Assembly: GCA_028277725.1 (NCBI GenBank)
Contig: JANQFX010000105.1
Location: 1-64,000, forward strand
Direction of reading: 5' to 3'
DNA length: 64,000 nucleotides
Source of the DNA: Thiohalocapsa sp.
Lineage (GTDB): Bacteria > Pseudomonadota > Gammaproteobacteria > Chromatiales > Chromatiaceae
Shown: piece after piece, positions 9,193-21,449 of the stretch
Numbering within the stretch: the stretch's first letter is position 1
Layout: every line of letters begins with the position of its first letter
Notes under the pieces: model-generated
Told to the model about the DNA's origin: nothing
Database searches by the model: none
The model's input: only the letters and a program-made list of their open reading frames with translations
Translations under genes and position numbers: made by a program

Positions 9193-11862
9193 ATGCCCGC
9201 TCCCGCCGACTCCCGCCGACGCCGTGTCTTCGCCTGGGTGCTCCTGGCCACGTCCCTCAGCACATTCGCCGCGGCGAGCGCGACGAACACCGAAACGGAC
9301 ACCGACGCGGCGCAGCCGACCCAGACGGTATCGGCGACGGACATCCCGGCCCGAAGCTCGACGTCCGCGCCGGGTCCAGCGCAGGTGCCGCCGGCCCCGA
9401 GCATGCTGGGCGACAATCGTATCCTGCCACAGGCGGCGCCGATGCCCCCCTCCGTCTATCTGACGACGCCGGATTTCGACTGGATGACGCCGGCCGCCGC
9501 GCACGAGTCTCCCGACGAGCCGCCCTGGGTGCTCCCGCCCAGCGCGATACCGTCCTACATCCCGACCCGCCCGGGCGCACTCCCCGTCCGGGATCGGGGC
9601 TACCTGGACGCCCCGGGCGAGGTCGCGAACCTCTCGGCGGAGGAGATCGAGACGAACTCCGGCAAACTCCATGCCGATCTGGATTGGAACTACTGCGGCC
9701 CACGGATCGGTGGAGCGCCTCCGGATTCGCTCGGCGTTGCGGCCGACTCCGATACCGATAAGGTGACCGATCTCGAGGCGGGAGGGCTTCGATATCGCCG
9801 CCAGGCGGATATCATCGAGGCCGTCGGCGGCGTCACCGTCGAGCGCGGCGCGCAGCGAGTCGAGGCGGACAACCTGATCTACGATCGCAGTCGCGCGACC
9901 GTGGTCAGCCCAACGGGGAGCTACATCCAGTATCCGGGCATTCGTCTCGTCGGCGATGCCGTCGAAGCGAACCTGGATATGGAACAGGCTCGGGTCGATA
10001 CCCCCAGATTCAGGCTCAGCGGCGCGATCAACGCCCGCGGCACCGCCGACACGGCCTATGTGGCCAGCAGGGAACAAACCGCCTACGACGACATTCTCTA
10101 TACCACCTGTCCACCGGGCAGCAACGCCTGGTCCATTCGGGCGAACCGGCTGAAGCTAGACCAATATGCCGGCATCGGCATCGCACGCGATGCGCGGCTG
10201 CGCATCCGCGGCGTGCCCGTCCTGTACTCGCCCTACCTGCAGTTTCCGATCGACGACCGCCGCCGGAGTGGCTTCCTCGCGCCCTCGTTCGGTTCATCAT
10301 CGGAAAACGGCATCGAGCTTGAGACCCCCTATTACTGGAACATCGCGCCGGAGATGGACGCGACCTTCTACCCAAGACTGATGTCCGATCGGGGGTTTCT
10401 GCTCGGCGGCGAATTCCGCTACATCACACGAGCCGACAACGGCGAGATGCGAGCCGAATTCCTACCCAGGGACCGGCTCTACAACGATGGGGACAGTGCC
10501 CGATGGGCCATCAATGCGACCGAGGAGGGGACCTGGTTCAAGCGCCTGCGCACCACTCTGGACTTCAGCGCGGTGAGTGACAACCAGTACTTGGAGGATC
10601 TGGGCGGCAATATCGATGTCACCAGTTCCCGTTTCCTGCAGCAACGCGGCACCGCTCGATATTCGGGCCGAGGCTGGTCCGTGGGCGCCGAACTCCAGCG
10701 ATACCAGACGGTCGATGACTCCCTGAACGAGAGGAACGACCCCTACGCCCGTCTACCACGCATCAACTTCTCGCTCAACTCGCGACAACTACTGCCACAG
10801 CAGGCTCCCGGGCTCACCGGCGCCTTGCAGGCAGACTACAACTTCTTCGACCACGAGGTCCTGGTCGACGGCCAACGCTTCACCCTGCTGCCCACGCTGA
10901 GCTGGCCGCTGCGCCAGAGTTTCGGCCACCTCATCCCAAGTGCTCGCTTCTACCTTGCGAGCTACGACTTGGCGGACACCGATGAAGGCGACGCCACGGA
11001 CCCTGGCTATGCCATACCAAGCGCCGACATCGACGGCAAACTGATCTTCGAGCGGCCCGCGAACTGGTTTGGAGACACGGCGGTGCAGACCCTGGAACCC
11101 CGGCTGTACTACCTGTACACGAACTACGAGGATCAGTCCGACATCCCGGATTTCGACAGCTCGGAACTCGATTTCAGCTTCTCGAACCTGTTCCGAAACA
11201 ACCGCTTCACCGGCAGCGATCGCATCGGCGACGCCAACCAGGTCACAGCGGCCCTGACCTCGCGCATGCTGCACAGCGCCAGCGGCGAAGAACTCTGGCG
11301 GATCAGCTTCGGCCAGATCTTCTATTTCGCGGACCGCCGAGTGCAACTCGACGGCCCCACGGAGACCGACCGCAGGTCGCCCTACACCGGCGAGATCTCC
11401 GCTCGATTCTTCAACGACTGGACCGGCCGGGTGAGCTTCGAGTGGGACGAAGACGGGGAGACGAACGAAGACGCCTGGCGACGCCGCACCCTGCGCCTCG
11501 ACTACCGGCCGCCGGATCGGCGCATGTTCAGCGTCGCCTATCGCGCGGACTTCGACGCCGCCGAGGCGAACCAGTATGAGGACACGGACACGTCTTTCCG
11601 GCTGCCCATCGGCGACAGCGGACAGGTGGAACTGGTGGGCCGCTGGCTCTACTCCATGCGCTACAACGAGACCATGGACAGCTTCGCGGGCATCGAATTC
11701 GGCAAGTGCTGCTGGCGCATGCGTCTGCTGGGTCGGCATTTCAAGAACAGACCGGACGACGCCCCCACCACCTCCGTCATGCTGCAGATCGAACTCGCGG
11801 GACTGGGCGCGCTCGGTGACCCCATCGGCGAGTTTCTCGAAGAAGAACTCTATGGATACTAA
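9193..11862 (+). CDS. lptD: LPS-assembly outer membrane protein LptD
   Basis: The product is about 889 residues from ATG 9193. It has a signal peptide (RRRRVFAWVLLATSLSTFAAASA), a long Pro/Ala/Thr-rich linker, an OstA-like N-terminal beta-jellyroll (YRRQADIIEAVGGVTVERGAQRVEADNLIYD region) and a large C-terminal beta-barrel. The disulfide cysteines expected of LptD are visible: one in WNYCGP, one in TTCPPGS, and the adjacent pair in EFGKCCWRMRL near the C-terminus. LptD with LptE inserts LPS into the outer leaflet. The ORF track starts at 9106, but residues before Met-30 do not look like a signal peptide. The gene overlaps surA, its chaperone. Confidence 0.96.
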   Translation: MPAPADSRRRRVFAWVLLATSLSTFAAASATNTETDTDAAQPTQTVSATDIPARSSTSAPGPAQVPPAPSMLGDNRILPQAAPMPPSVYLTTPDFDWMTPAAAHESPDEPPWVLPPSAIPSYIPTRPGALPVRDRGYLDAPGEVANLSAEEIETNSGKLHADLDWNYCGPRIGGAPPDSLGVAADSDTDKVTDLEAGGLRYRRQADIIEAVGGVTVERGAQRVEADNLIYDRSRATVVSPTGSYIQYPGIRLVGDAVEANLDMEQARVDTPRFRLSGAINARGTADTAYVASREQTAYDDILYTTCPPGSNAWSIRANRLKLDQYAGIGIARDARLRIRGVPVLYSPYLQFPIDDRRRSGFLAPSFGSSSENGIELETPYYWNIAPEMDATFYPRLMSDRGFLLGGEFRYITRADNGEMRAEFLPRDRLYNDGDSARWAINATEEGTWFKRLRTTLDFSAVSDNQYLEDLGGNIDVTSSRFLQQRGTARYSGRGWSVGAELQRYQTVDDSLNERNDPYARLPRINFSLNSRQLLPQQAPGLTGALQADYNFFDHEVLVDGQRFTLLPTLSWPLRQSFGHLIPSARFYLASYDLADTDEGDATDPGYAIPSADIDGKLIFERPANWFGDTAVQTLEPRLYYLYTNYEDQSDIPDFDSSELDFSFSNLFRNNRFTGSDRIGDANQVTAALTSRMLHSASGEELWRISFGQIFYFADRRVQLDGPTETDRRSPYTGEISARFFNDWTGRVSFEWDEDGETNEDAWRRRTLRLDYRPPDRRMFSVAYRADFDAAEANQYEDTDTSFRLPIGDSGQVELVGRWLYSMRYNETMDSFAGIEFGKCCWRMRLLGRHFKNRPDDAPTTSVMLQIELAGLGALGDPIGEFLEEELYGY

Positions 11863-13171
11863 GACGACCCATTGCTACCTGCCGGGCCGGCGACTCCTCT
11901 GCGCCACGTTGCTCCTTTGCGTTTGCGTCATGCCGGCGCAGGCCGTACGACCGCTGGACGGCATCGTTGCGGTGGTCAACAACGACGTCATCGTCAACAG
12001 CGAACTGCAGACCGAGATCGACCTCGTCCTGCCGGAGCTGCAGGCCCGCGGAACGACCATCCCGTCCCGCGCGGTGCTCGAGAAGCAGGTGCTGGAGCGG
12101 CTCATCCTCAAGCGCCTCCAGATCCAGCAGGCGGAGCAACTCGGCATCGAGGTGGACGAACAGACGCTCGACCAGGCCATGCAGAGCATCGCCGCGCGCA
12201 ACGGGATGTCGCTCGGGGAACTCCAGGAGACGCTCGAGGCCGGCGGTGTCGACTTCGACGACTTCCGCGAAGATACTCGCTCGCAGATCCTCACCACACA
12301 GCTACAGCAGCAGGCCGTCTACCGCGGTATTCGGGTGAGCGAGGCCGAGGTCGACAGGTTCCTGGAGCAAGAGGGCGACAGCCTGATCCAGCGCCGAGAG
12401 GTCCGCCTTCAGCACATTCTCGTCGCCCTGCCCGATGCGCCCAGCAGCGCCCAGGTGACCGCGGCTCGCACCAAGGCCGAGCGCCTGCGCCAGCGCCTGG
12501 TGTCCGGCGCCGACTTCGCTAGTGTGGCAGTCGCCGAGTCCGATGGCCGTCGCGCGCTGGAAGGCGGCGACCTGGGCTGGTTCCCGATGTCCGAGGTGCC
12601 GACCCTGGCCGTGGACGCCGCACGCACCCTCAGCAAGGGCGAGACCACCGACCCCATCAAGAGCCCGAGCGGCTTCCATCTCATCAGAATCGCAGACTTC
12701 AAGGGCGACAGCCCCGAGCCCGTTAGCCAGACCCATGCCCGCCACATCCTGCTCCGCACCAATGAGCTCGTGTCGGAACAGGACGCCAAGCGGCGACTGG
12801 AACAGCTGCGGATGCGTATCGTCGGTGGCGACGACTTCGGCACCATCGCCCGCGCCCACTCCGAGGACACCGGCAGCGCCCTCAAGGGCGGCGACCTCGG
12901 GTGGGTGGACCCCGGCGCCACGGTACCCGAGTTCGAGGAGGAGATGGACGCCCTCGGCGAGAACGAAATCAGCGAGCCCTTCGAGAGCCCCTTCGGCTGG
13001 CATATCGTGCAGGTGCTGGAGCGCCGCAAGCAGGAAACGGAGGACGAACTCATGCGCATGAAGGCAGAGGACGCGCTGCGCGAGCGCAAAGGCGAAGAGG
13101 CGGTGGACGTCTGGCTGCGGCAGCTACGCGATGAGGCCTACGTCGACCTACGCCTGGACGACGGATACTGA
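11852..13171 (+). CDS. surA: Periplasmic peptidyl-prolyl isomerase/chaperone SurA
   Basis: The 439-residue product starts inside the last codons of lptD (11-base overlap), which implies coupled translation. It has a signal peptide ending near VMPAQA, the SurA N-terminal domain (LDGIVAVVNNDVIVNSELQTEI) and two parvulin domains. Parvulin 1 begins at EVRLQHILVALP and parvulin 2 at TQTHARHILLRTNE-like sequence (here SQTHARHILLR), both with GGDLGW motifs. SurA escorts outer-membrane barrel proteins, including LptD, across the periplasm. The lptD-surA-pdxA order is widely conserved in gammaproteobacteria. Confidence 0.97.
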   Translation: MDTKTTHCYLPGRRLLCATLLLCVCVMPAQAVRPLDGIVAVVNNDVIVNSELQTEIDLVLPELQARGTTIPSRAVLEKQVLERLILKRLQIQQAEQLGIEVDEQTLDQAMQSIAARNGMSLGELQETLEAGGVDFDDFREDTRSQILTTQLQQQAVYRGIRVSEAEVDRFLEQEGDSLIQRREVRLQHILVALPDAPSSAQVTAARTKAERLRQRLVSGADFASVAVAESDGRRALEGGDLGWFPMSEVPTLAVDAARTLSKGETTDPIKSPSGFHLIRIADFKGDSPEPVSQTHARHILLRTNELVSEQDAKRRLEQLRMRIVGGDDFGTIARAHSEDTGSALKGGDLGWVDPGATVPEFEEEMDALGENEISEPFESPFGWHIVQVLERRKQETEDELMRMKAEDALRERKGEEAVDVWLRQLRDEAYVDLRLDDGY

Positions 13172-13180
13172 ATACGCCGC

Positions 13181-14254
13181 ATGTCCACCACGTCGAGCGA
13201 AGCCCCGCTGCTTCAGGCCACAAGCGTCAACGAGACGACAGCCGCGAAGCCGGCGCGCCACATCCCACGCCTGGCGCTCACGCCCGGCGAACCCGCCGGC
13301 ATCGGCCCCGACCTCTGCGTGCAGCTCGCGCAGCAGGCACACCCGGCGGAACTGGTCGCCGTCGCCGACCCAGCTTTGCTCACCGAGCGCGCCGCGGCCC
13401 TCAGCCTACCGCTGAAGCTGCTGCCTTTCGACGCGCGCAGCACACCGCGGCCGCAACGGCCGGGCACGCTGGTCTGCGCGAGTTTGGCGCAACTGCGCAC
13501 CCCCGCCATCGCCGGCACCCTAGACCCGCGTAACGCCGCCTACGTCGTCGAGACCCTCCAGGCAGCCGGTCGCGGTTGTCTGCGTGGGCAGTTCGACGCG
13601 CTGGTCACGGCGCCGGTGCACAAGGGCGTCATCAACGACGCCGGCGTCCCCTTCACCGGTCACACCGAGCTCTTCGCCGAGCTATGCGGCGCCAAACCCG
13701 TGATGATGCTCGCTGCACCCGGACTGCGGGTCGCCCTCGCGACCACGCACCTGCCGCTCAAGGACGTATCCGCGGCCTTGAGCCAAACGTTGATCTCCGG
13801 GGTCCTGGACGTCCTGCTGCGGGAGCTGCCGGACCGTTTCGGCATCCTGCATCCGCGCATCTCGGTGTGCGGCCTGAACCCCCACGCCGGCGAGGGTGGC
13901 CACCTGGGACGCGAGGATCTGGACATCATCCAGCCGGTCATCGAGCGCTATCGAGCAGCCGGCGCGCGGGTGCGGGGGCCCCTGCCGGCGGATACCCTGT
14001 TCCTGCCGCCGACCCTCGCGGAGACCGACGCGGTACTCGCCATGTACCACGACCAGGGTCTGCCCGTGCTCAAGCACCTCGGCTTCGGCCGCGCGGTCAA
14101 CATCACCTTGGGGCTGCCGATCATCCGCACCTCCGTGGACCACGGCACCGCGCTCGACCTCGCCGGCAGCGGCCGGGCGGACGTCGGCAGCCTGGAGGCG
14201 GCCGTGGAGACGGCCATCGAGATGAGTCGTCAGGCGGCCGGCGGGGCCGGCTAA
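13181..14254 (+). CDS. pdxA: 4-hydroxythreonine-4-phosphate dehydrogenase
   Basis: The 357-residue product contains [44 protein letters not shown] and the metal-binding [20 protein letters not shown], all PdxA signatures, then [42 protein letters not shown], quoted here only as the known C-terminal block. PdxA oxidises 4-phosphohydroxy-threonine in pyridoxal phosphate synthesis, using NAD(P). An N-terminal extension of about 28 residues precedes the core, so a later start is possible, although the ATG at 13181 lies 10 bases after surA. rsmA/ksgA, often next in this operon, is absent. Confidence 0.95.
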   Translation: MSTTSSEAPLLQATSVNETTAAKPARHIPRLALTPGEPAGIGPDLCVQLAQQAHPAELVAVADPALLTERAAALSLPLKLLPFDARSTPRPQRPGTLVCASLAQLRTPAIAGTLDPRNAAYVVETLQAAGRGCLRGQFDALVTAPVHKGVINDAGVPFTGHTELFAELCGAKPVMMLAAPGLRVALATTHLPLKDVSAALSQTLISGVLDVLLRELPDRFGILHPRISVCGLNPHAGEGGHLGREDLDIIQPVIERYRAAGARVRGPLPADTLFLPPTLAETDAVLAMYHDQGLPVLKHLGFGRAVNITLGLPIIRTSVDHGTALDLAGSGRADVGSLEAAVETAIEMSRQAAGGAG

Positions 14255-14588
14255 CGGAACCGGCGACGCGGGAATGGCCTGGGGCTGATACAACGGCGCG
14301 GAACCACGGCATGTCCGCTCGACTCCTTGTAGCTGTCGAAGTCGCAATCGCCCGCGTCGCGGAACTCTCACCGAGTACTCGAGTACCATAACGGCAAGGA
14401 ACAGGCTCCAGTCGCAGGCAGCGGTGAGCGTCGTTCGCGAAACCTGGCCTCGGCAGGTTCGAACCCGGATGGAGCAGTTGACCGCGCCGACTTGTAGGCA
14501 AGGCGCTGCCTCGCTTCTGGTGCCGCGGCAAACCCGGGATCACCCATTGGGTGACGGGCGCTACGGCCCCTGGACCGAGCCGAGCGCA
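14255..14588. other. Intergenic region pdxA / Gfo-Idh-MocA gene
   Basis: These 334 bases lie between two convergent genes. I found no credible ORF. There is a weak stem-loop around aacctggcctcggcaggtt, and a segment near 14550 (gggtgacgggcgctacgg) loosely resembles part of the foldback element at 15578-15825. A T-loop-like ggttcgaacc near 14456 is not set in a tRNA cloverleaf. Confidence 0.5.
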
Positions 14589-15527
14589 CTAACCTCCGGC
14601 CATGCGCCGGCGTACCTCCAGGGCGACCTCCAACGCACGCAGGCCGACGGCGCCGTCCACCAGCGGCGGCTTGCCGGTGCGCACACAGTCGACGAAGGCG
14701 GCGATTTCCGCATCCAGCGGCTTCACCGGCTCCACCTCGATGCGCTCACGGACGATCTCGGGGCGCGGCTGCCCCGGCCGGGGCTCGGGGCGCGCGATGT
14801 CCAGGGTTTGTCCGACGAAGTCGAGCGATAGATAGCCGCCCGCCTGGAAAACGCGGATGCGCCGAATGGGCTGCTCCGAGACCCGGCTTGCGACGATGTT
14901 GGCCACGGCCCCGCCGGCGAACTCCAGCCGGGCATTGGCGATGTCCACGTGCTCGGTCAGGACCGGTGTGCCGACGGCGCGGACCTCGGTCAGGGTGTCG
15001 CCGAGCAGCGCCAGGATGATATCGATGTCGTGGATCATCAGGTCCGTGACCACGTCGACGTCGGTGGCGCGCTCCTTGAACCCACCCATGCGCTGGGCCT
15101 CGACGAAGCGCGGCCGATCGATGCGCTCTGCGAGCGCCATGATGCCGGCGTTGAAGCGCTCCAGATGGCCGATCTGCAACAGCGCCCCGGAGGACTCCGC
15201 CAGCCGCAATATCTCGCGCCCCTGGGCCATGTCCTGCGCCACCGGTTTCTCCAGCAGCATGTGGACACCCGCCTCCAGATAGGGGCGAGCGACGTCCAGG
15301 TGCGCGGTGGTCGGCACCACCACGCTCACGGCGTCCACCTTGCCGAGCAGCGCCGCCGGGTCGGCAAAGGCCGCGCACCCGACCTCCGCCGCCACCTGAT
15401 CCGCGCGGGCCGCGTCGGTGTCCGCAACGCCGACCAGCTCCGCGCCGTCGAGCCGCGAGTAGATTTGCGCATGGAAATTGCCCAAATACCCGACCCCGAC
15501 GACACCGACACGCACCGGTCGATCCAT
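14589..15527 (-). CDS. Gfo/Idh/MocA family NAD(P)-dependent oxidoreductase
   Basis: The product is about 312 residues with an N-terminal Rossmann motif (VGVVGVGYLGNFHAQIYSRL), the conserved EKPVAQDM of this superfamily and a C-terminal alpha/beta domain containing GGFKERATDVDVVTDLMIHDID. Members oxidise or reduce sugar or cyclitol hydroxyls. Some gammaproteobacterial members act as UDP-GlcNAc 3-dehydrogenase (GnnA) for amide-linked lipid A, which is possible here but not supported by an adjacent gnnB. I chose the ATG at 15527 over the GTG at 15533 because aaaggggg lies at correct spacing from the ATG. It sits next to the foldback element. Confidence 0.85.
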   Translation of the reverse strand: MDRPVRVGVVGVGYLGNFHAQIYSRLDGAELVGVADTDAARADQVAAEVGCAAFADPAALLGKVDAVSVVVPTTAHLDVARPYLEAGVHMLLEKPVAQDMAQGREILRLAESSGALLQIGHLERFNAGIMALAERIDRPRFVEAQRMGGFKERATDVDVVTDLMIHDIDIILALLGDTLTEVRAVGTPVLTEHVDIANARLEFAGGAVANIVASRVSEQPIRRIRVFQAGGYLSLDFVGQTLDIARPEPRPGQPRPEIVRERIEVEPVKPLDAEIAAFVDCVRTGKPPLVDGAVGLRALEVALEVRRRMAGG

Positions 15528-15577
15528 AGACACCCCCTTTCTGGCGGATTCAGTTTAGTTGGCTTGGTTCCGGGCCC

Positions 15578-15825
15578 ATGATCCTAAAAGGAGCGGTTGA
15601 CCGCTAGAGCGCTCATGCAAACGCCTGGATGGAGGAGCGTTAGGTCGACACCCGGAGGTCACCTGTCGGGTGCGCCGCGCTACGGCCGCCATGGCACGCC
15701 CCGCGTGGTGTCTGGCTGCGTTACAGCTCCTCCGAATAGAAGGGCTATTCCTCGTCGCTGTGCCTTGCCAGACACCACGCGAGACGCACCCTGACGACCG
15801 TCCAACCGCTCCTCTTTAGGATCAT
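15578..15825. repeat. MITE-like foldback element with long terminal inverted repeats
   Basis: The ends form an imperfect inverted repeat of about 24-26 bp: left atgatcctaaaaggagcggt at 15578, right arm complementary and ending ttaggatcat at 15825. A second perfect inner stem pairs cgcgtggtgtctgg (15702-15715) with ccagacaccacgcg (15768-15781), and at the centre aatag pairs with ctatt. The element has no ORF. The total of 248 bp with nested palindromes is typical of a non-autonomous foldback or MITE. No clear target duplication is visible. Its right end is 8 bases from the start codon of the RND gene. Confidence 0.75.
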
Positions 15826-15833
15826 ACCCGCTC

Positions 15834-19016
<3,183 letters not shown>

Positions 19017-19046
19017 GCAGCGCCCCAGCCGCAGGCCGGGTTCACC

Positions 19047-19931
19047 CTATTGCGTGGACGGCGCGGGCGGCATCGGCGTCGGCGGCGGGACCGCGCCCGG
19101 GGGTGCCGGAGCCGCCGGTGGCTGGGGCGGCTGTGCGCCGAGGCCCATGGCGTTGCGCACGTAGTTCGGGAAGTCTGGGTTGGTCCAGCCGTCGGCGGCA
19201 AGCTTGTCCTTCGGCGGGCGCAGACGCGCGGTGTAGTCGAGCACGGCGGCCTGCTGCGCCGACGTAAACCCTTGGACCTGCTTGACCATTTCCGAATCGG
19301 CATTGCGCCTGCGGCCGGTGCGGATCTGGTCGAACTGGCGCATCAGGTAGGGATAGTGCTGGCCGGCGACGGCCGGGATGTGCTTGTCGACATCGCCCTC
19401 TCCAGCGGCGCCGTGACAGTCGACACAGTTCTCCTCGTAGAGCTGCTCGCCCAGGTCCAGATCCACCCCCGGGCCGACGCTGTTGTGCGGGGTCATGGGC
19501 AGGCTGGCCACGTAGGCCGCGACATCGGCGATCTGCTGCGGACCGCCCAGGATGTTAGGCACCGAAAAGGGGTACATGAGCGGGTTTTCCCGGTTACCGG
19601 AACGGAAATCCGCCAGCTGCTTGATGACGACGGTGCGCAGCTGGCCCGCGATTCGCGGATAGCGCCCGTCGGGCGTTCCCCAGCCCTCGGGCATGTGGCA
19701 GACGGCACAGGTGAGGTAGGCATCGCGACCGCGCTCGAGACTGGGCGTCAGCTCCATGACCGCGTCGTATTCGGCCTCAGCCACCGCGGCTGCATCCGCC
19801 GGAGGCGACGACTCGGCAACAGCCGACGGGACCGGCAGCAGCGACAGCACGGCGGCCAGACAGCCGCCGATCAGGAGTTGCGCGGGCTCGCGCCGGCGCC
19901 AATGGGATTCGGAATGGTGGATCTGGGCCAT
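19047..19931 (-). CDS. Diheme c-type cytochrome with proline-rich tail
   Basis: The 294-residue product has a signal peptide (LLIGGCLAAVLSLLPVPSAVAES) and two CXXCH heme sites, CAVCH and CVDCH, one per cytochrome c domain. The sequence RYPRIAGQ and later AVAGQHYPYLMRQF resembles cytochrome c4-type diheme proteins, which pass electrons in the periplasm. An unusual C-terminal tail of about 35 residues is almost only Pro, Ala and Gly. It converges with the RND gene. A role in sulfur or respiratory electron transfer is plausible but not shown by context. Confidence 0.88.
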   Translation of the reverse strand: MAQIHHSESHWRRREPAQLLIGGCLAAVLSLLPVPSAVAESSPPADAAAVAEAEYDAVMELTPSLERGRDAYLTCAVCHMPEGWGTPDGRYPRIAGQLRTVVIKQLADFRSGNRENPLMYPFSVPNILGGPQQIADVAAYVASLPMTPHNSVGPGVDLDLGEQLYEENCVDCHGAAGEGDVDKHIPAVAGQHYPYLMRQFDQIRTGRRRNADSEMVKQVQGFTSAQQAAVLDYTARLRPPKDKLAADGWTNPDFPNYVRNAMGLGAQPPQPPAAPAPPGAVPPPTPMPPAPSTQ

Positions 19932-20200
19932 TGGAGGGTCCTCCTTCTGCGCGCGGGCCCCTGTCTTCGGGCAGGGGTCCCGCGGGATTCATCAACGGCT
20001 CTCAAGGACTTGGCCTTGGGTGCATGGGGCACCGACCTGCCGGCCGCAGTATCGCACCGGGGCCTGACTCTGTCTGCTCGTCCCTGCCTGCGTATACAAG
20101 AACGGGGATCGTCGCCGACGGTCGCGCTGACAGGGAGCCGGGGCTCAGGGTACCATTCATTTTTCCGAGCACGATCGCGACGGAAGCGCCAAGCCCCCGC

Positions 20201-20950
20201 ATGAACGACGATCGCAGACCAGATTGGAGCGGGCGCGGCCCATCCGACCGACCAAACCGCCCTGTCCCGGGCCAGCAGGCGCACGGGAGCGAGGGTCCCC
20301 GTCTCGAAGGCCAGGCCCAACCGCTGCAGCGCGCCAAACGCCCGCGCAGTTCGAAGTCCAGCCGTCATCGCTCATCGAGCCGCAGTCGGCATCAGATTCG
20401 CCGGCTGAAGATACTCGCCGCGGTGCTCGCCAGCGCCGTCGTGGCCAGCCTGGTGATCCTGGTCGTCATGTACTTTCGCATCGATCAGCTCCGCGACGGC
20501 CGCAGCGCTGAGTCGGTCCAGCGCAGACAGGTCGAGGCAGAACTCGCCAGGGCGCAGGAGCGCATCACCTCGCTCAACAGCGACCTGCAGATCCTGCTCC
20601 AGAACCGCATCCCAGGCGTCGATCAGCTCGTCTACAACCGGCAGATCGAGCTGAACGACCAGTACGTCCAGTCGATCACCTTCGTCGAGTCCGGTCTGGG
20701 CAACGAAAAGACCGTCGAGTTCAGTACCGTGCTGCAGAATGTTCGCACGGGCCCGATCCTACCGAAGGTCACCATCGTGCTGTTCGACGAGGCCGGCATG
20801 CAGACGGGCATGGCCCAACTCGACCGGAGCCACACCATCACGCCGGTCGACATCCCGGAGATGCAGCCCGGCGAGACGCGGACCTACTCGACGCGCATCG
20901 AGCTGAACCGCGAACAACCCTCGAAGTACTTCGTCGTCGAGGTCCTCTGA
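20201..20950 (+). CDS. Single-pass membrane protein with coiled coil, function unknown
   Basis: From ATG 20201 the product is 249 residues. It has a basic, Ser/Arg/Pro-rich cytoplasmic N-terminus, one membrane helix (ILAAVLASAVVASLVILVVMYF), a short coiled-coil (SVQRRQVEAELARAQERITSLNSDL) and a beta-rich periplasmic domain (VEFSTVLQNVRTGPILPKVTIVLFDEAG) resembling FxLYD or DUF-type immunoglobulin-like folds. The ORF track begins 90 codons earlier, but that part overlaps the 5' region of the cytochrome gene. No enzyme motif is present. Confidence 0.75.
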   Translation: MNDDRRPDWSGRGPSDRPNRPVPGQQAHGSEGPRLEGQAQPLQRAKRPRSSKSSRHRSSSRSRHQIRRLKILAAVLASAVVASLVILVVMYFRIDQLRDGRSAESVQRRQVEAELARAQERITSLNSDLQILLQNRIPGVDQLVYNRQIELNDQYVQSITFVESGLGNEKTVEFSTVLQNVRTGPILPKVTIVLFDEAGMQTGMAQLDRSHTITPVDIPEMQPGETRTYSTRIELNREQPSKYFVVEVL

Positions 20951-21159
20951 CCGGGATCGGCACAAGGCATCGCGGACGCCTTCACGAGAACTCGATCACG
21001 ACAACGAACCCGACGGGGACGCAGACATCGGTGAGTGTTGTCTGCGGACCTTGGGCGCCGCAGTACCGGCGTCCGTCGTCTCGATGTCATCCCACCGCTG
21101 ACGAAAGCTCCGCCGTCTCCGACAGATGCCCCTAGCCGGATAGCCGGAACCCCCGACGA

Positions 21160-21168
21160 TTATCCACA
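21160..21168 (+). promoter_or_regulatory. DnaA box 1 (TTATCCACA)
   Basis: This is an exact match to the high-affinity DnaA box TTATNCACA. In E. coli, DnaA boxes upstream of nrdAB regulate the operon. Confidence 0.7.
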
Positions 21169-21213
21169 GCCGGGGCCAATGACGGCGCGCTGTAGGGGCC
21201 GTCAGCCTGCGAG

Positions 21214-21222
21214 TTATCCACA
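21214..21222 (+). promoter_or_regulatory. DnaA box 2 (TTATCCACA)
   Basis: This is a second exact TTATCCACA in the same orientation, 54 bases after the first (about five helical turns). Flanking bases (cttgcccacaggctgcacacag) contain further degenerate box-like sequence. Confidence 0.7.
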
Positions 21223-21263
21223 GCTTGCCCACAGGCTGCACACAGCCTTCTCCGCCGTTTAAT

Positions 21264-21308
21264 CACAATATGTTGTGGTTGACAGGCACTCACCAGCATA
21301 TATATTCG
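21264..21308 (+). promoter_or_regulatory. NrdR box pair overlapping the nrdA promoter
   Basis: Box 1, cacaatatgttgtg (21264-21277), is a near-perfect palindrome matching the NrdR consensus. A weaker AT-rich box (agcatatatattcg) is centred about 31 bases downstream, the three-turn spacing expected of paired NrdR sites. They overlap TTGACA (21279-21284) and TATATT (21301-21306), a promoter with a 16-bp spacer. NrdR binding would therefore occlude RNA polymerase. The nrdR gene itself is not in the window. Confidence 0.7.
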
Positions 21309-21449
21309 GTTCAGACGTGATTGCCCCGCGCTGCGGGCAGCGGGCGGATGCGCTTTGATTCCCACGCCCGCTCGGCCGGTGACGCGCGCCCGACCCGTCA
21401 TCCCCGCAGCAAGTCCCCGCATCACCATAGCGACACCGAGGAGAGCCCC

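Larger units (their letters stand above)
20951..21449 (+). promoter_or_regulatory. nrdA upstream control region
   Basis: These 499 bases carry no gene. They hold two consensus DnaA boxes, a sigma-70-type promoter overlapped by NrdR boxes, and a leader of roughly 135 bases before the nrdA ATG at 21450. The DnaA boxes lie upstream of the promoter. The architecture suggests nrdA is tied both to replication initiation and to dNTP/ATP sensing by NrdR. Confidence 0.75.

Noticed and set aside
14440-14475. tRNA-like T-loop (ggttcgaacc)
   Set aside because: The flanking bases do not form T-stem, anticodon or acceptor pairs of a tRNA.
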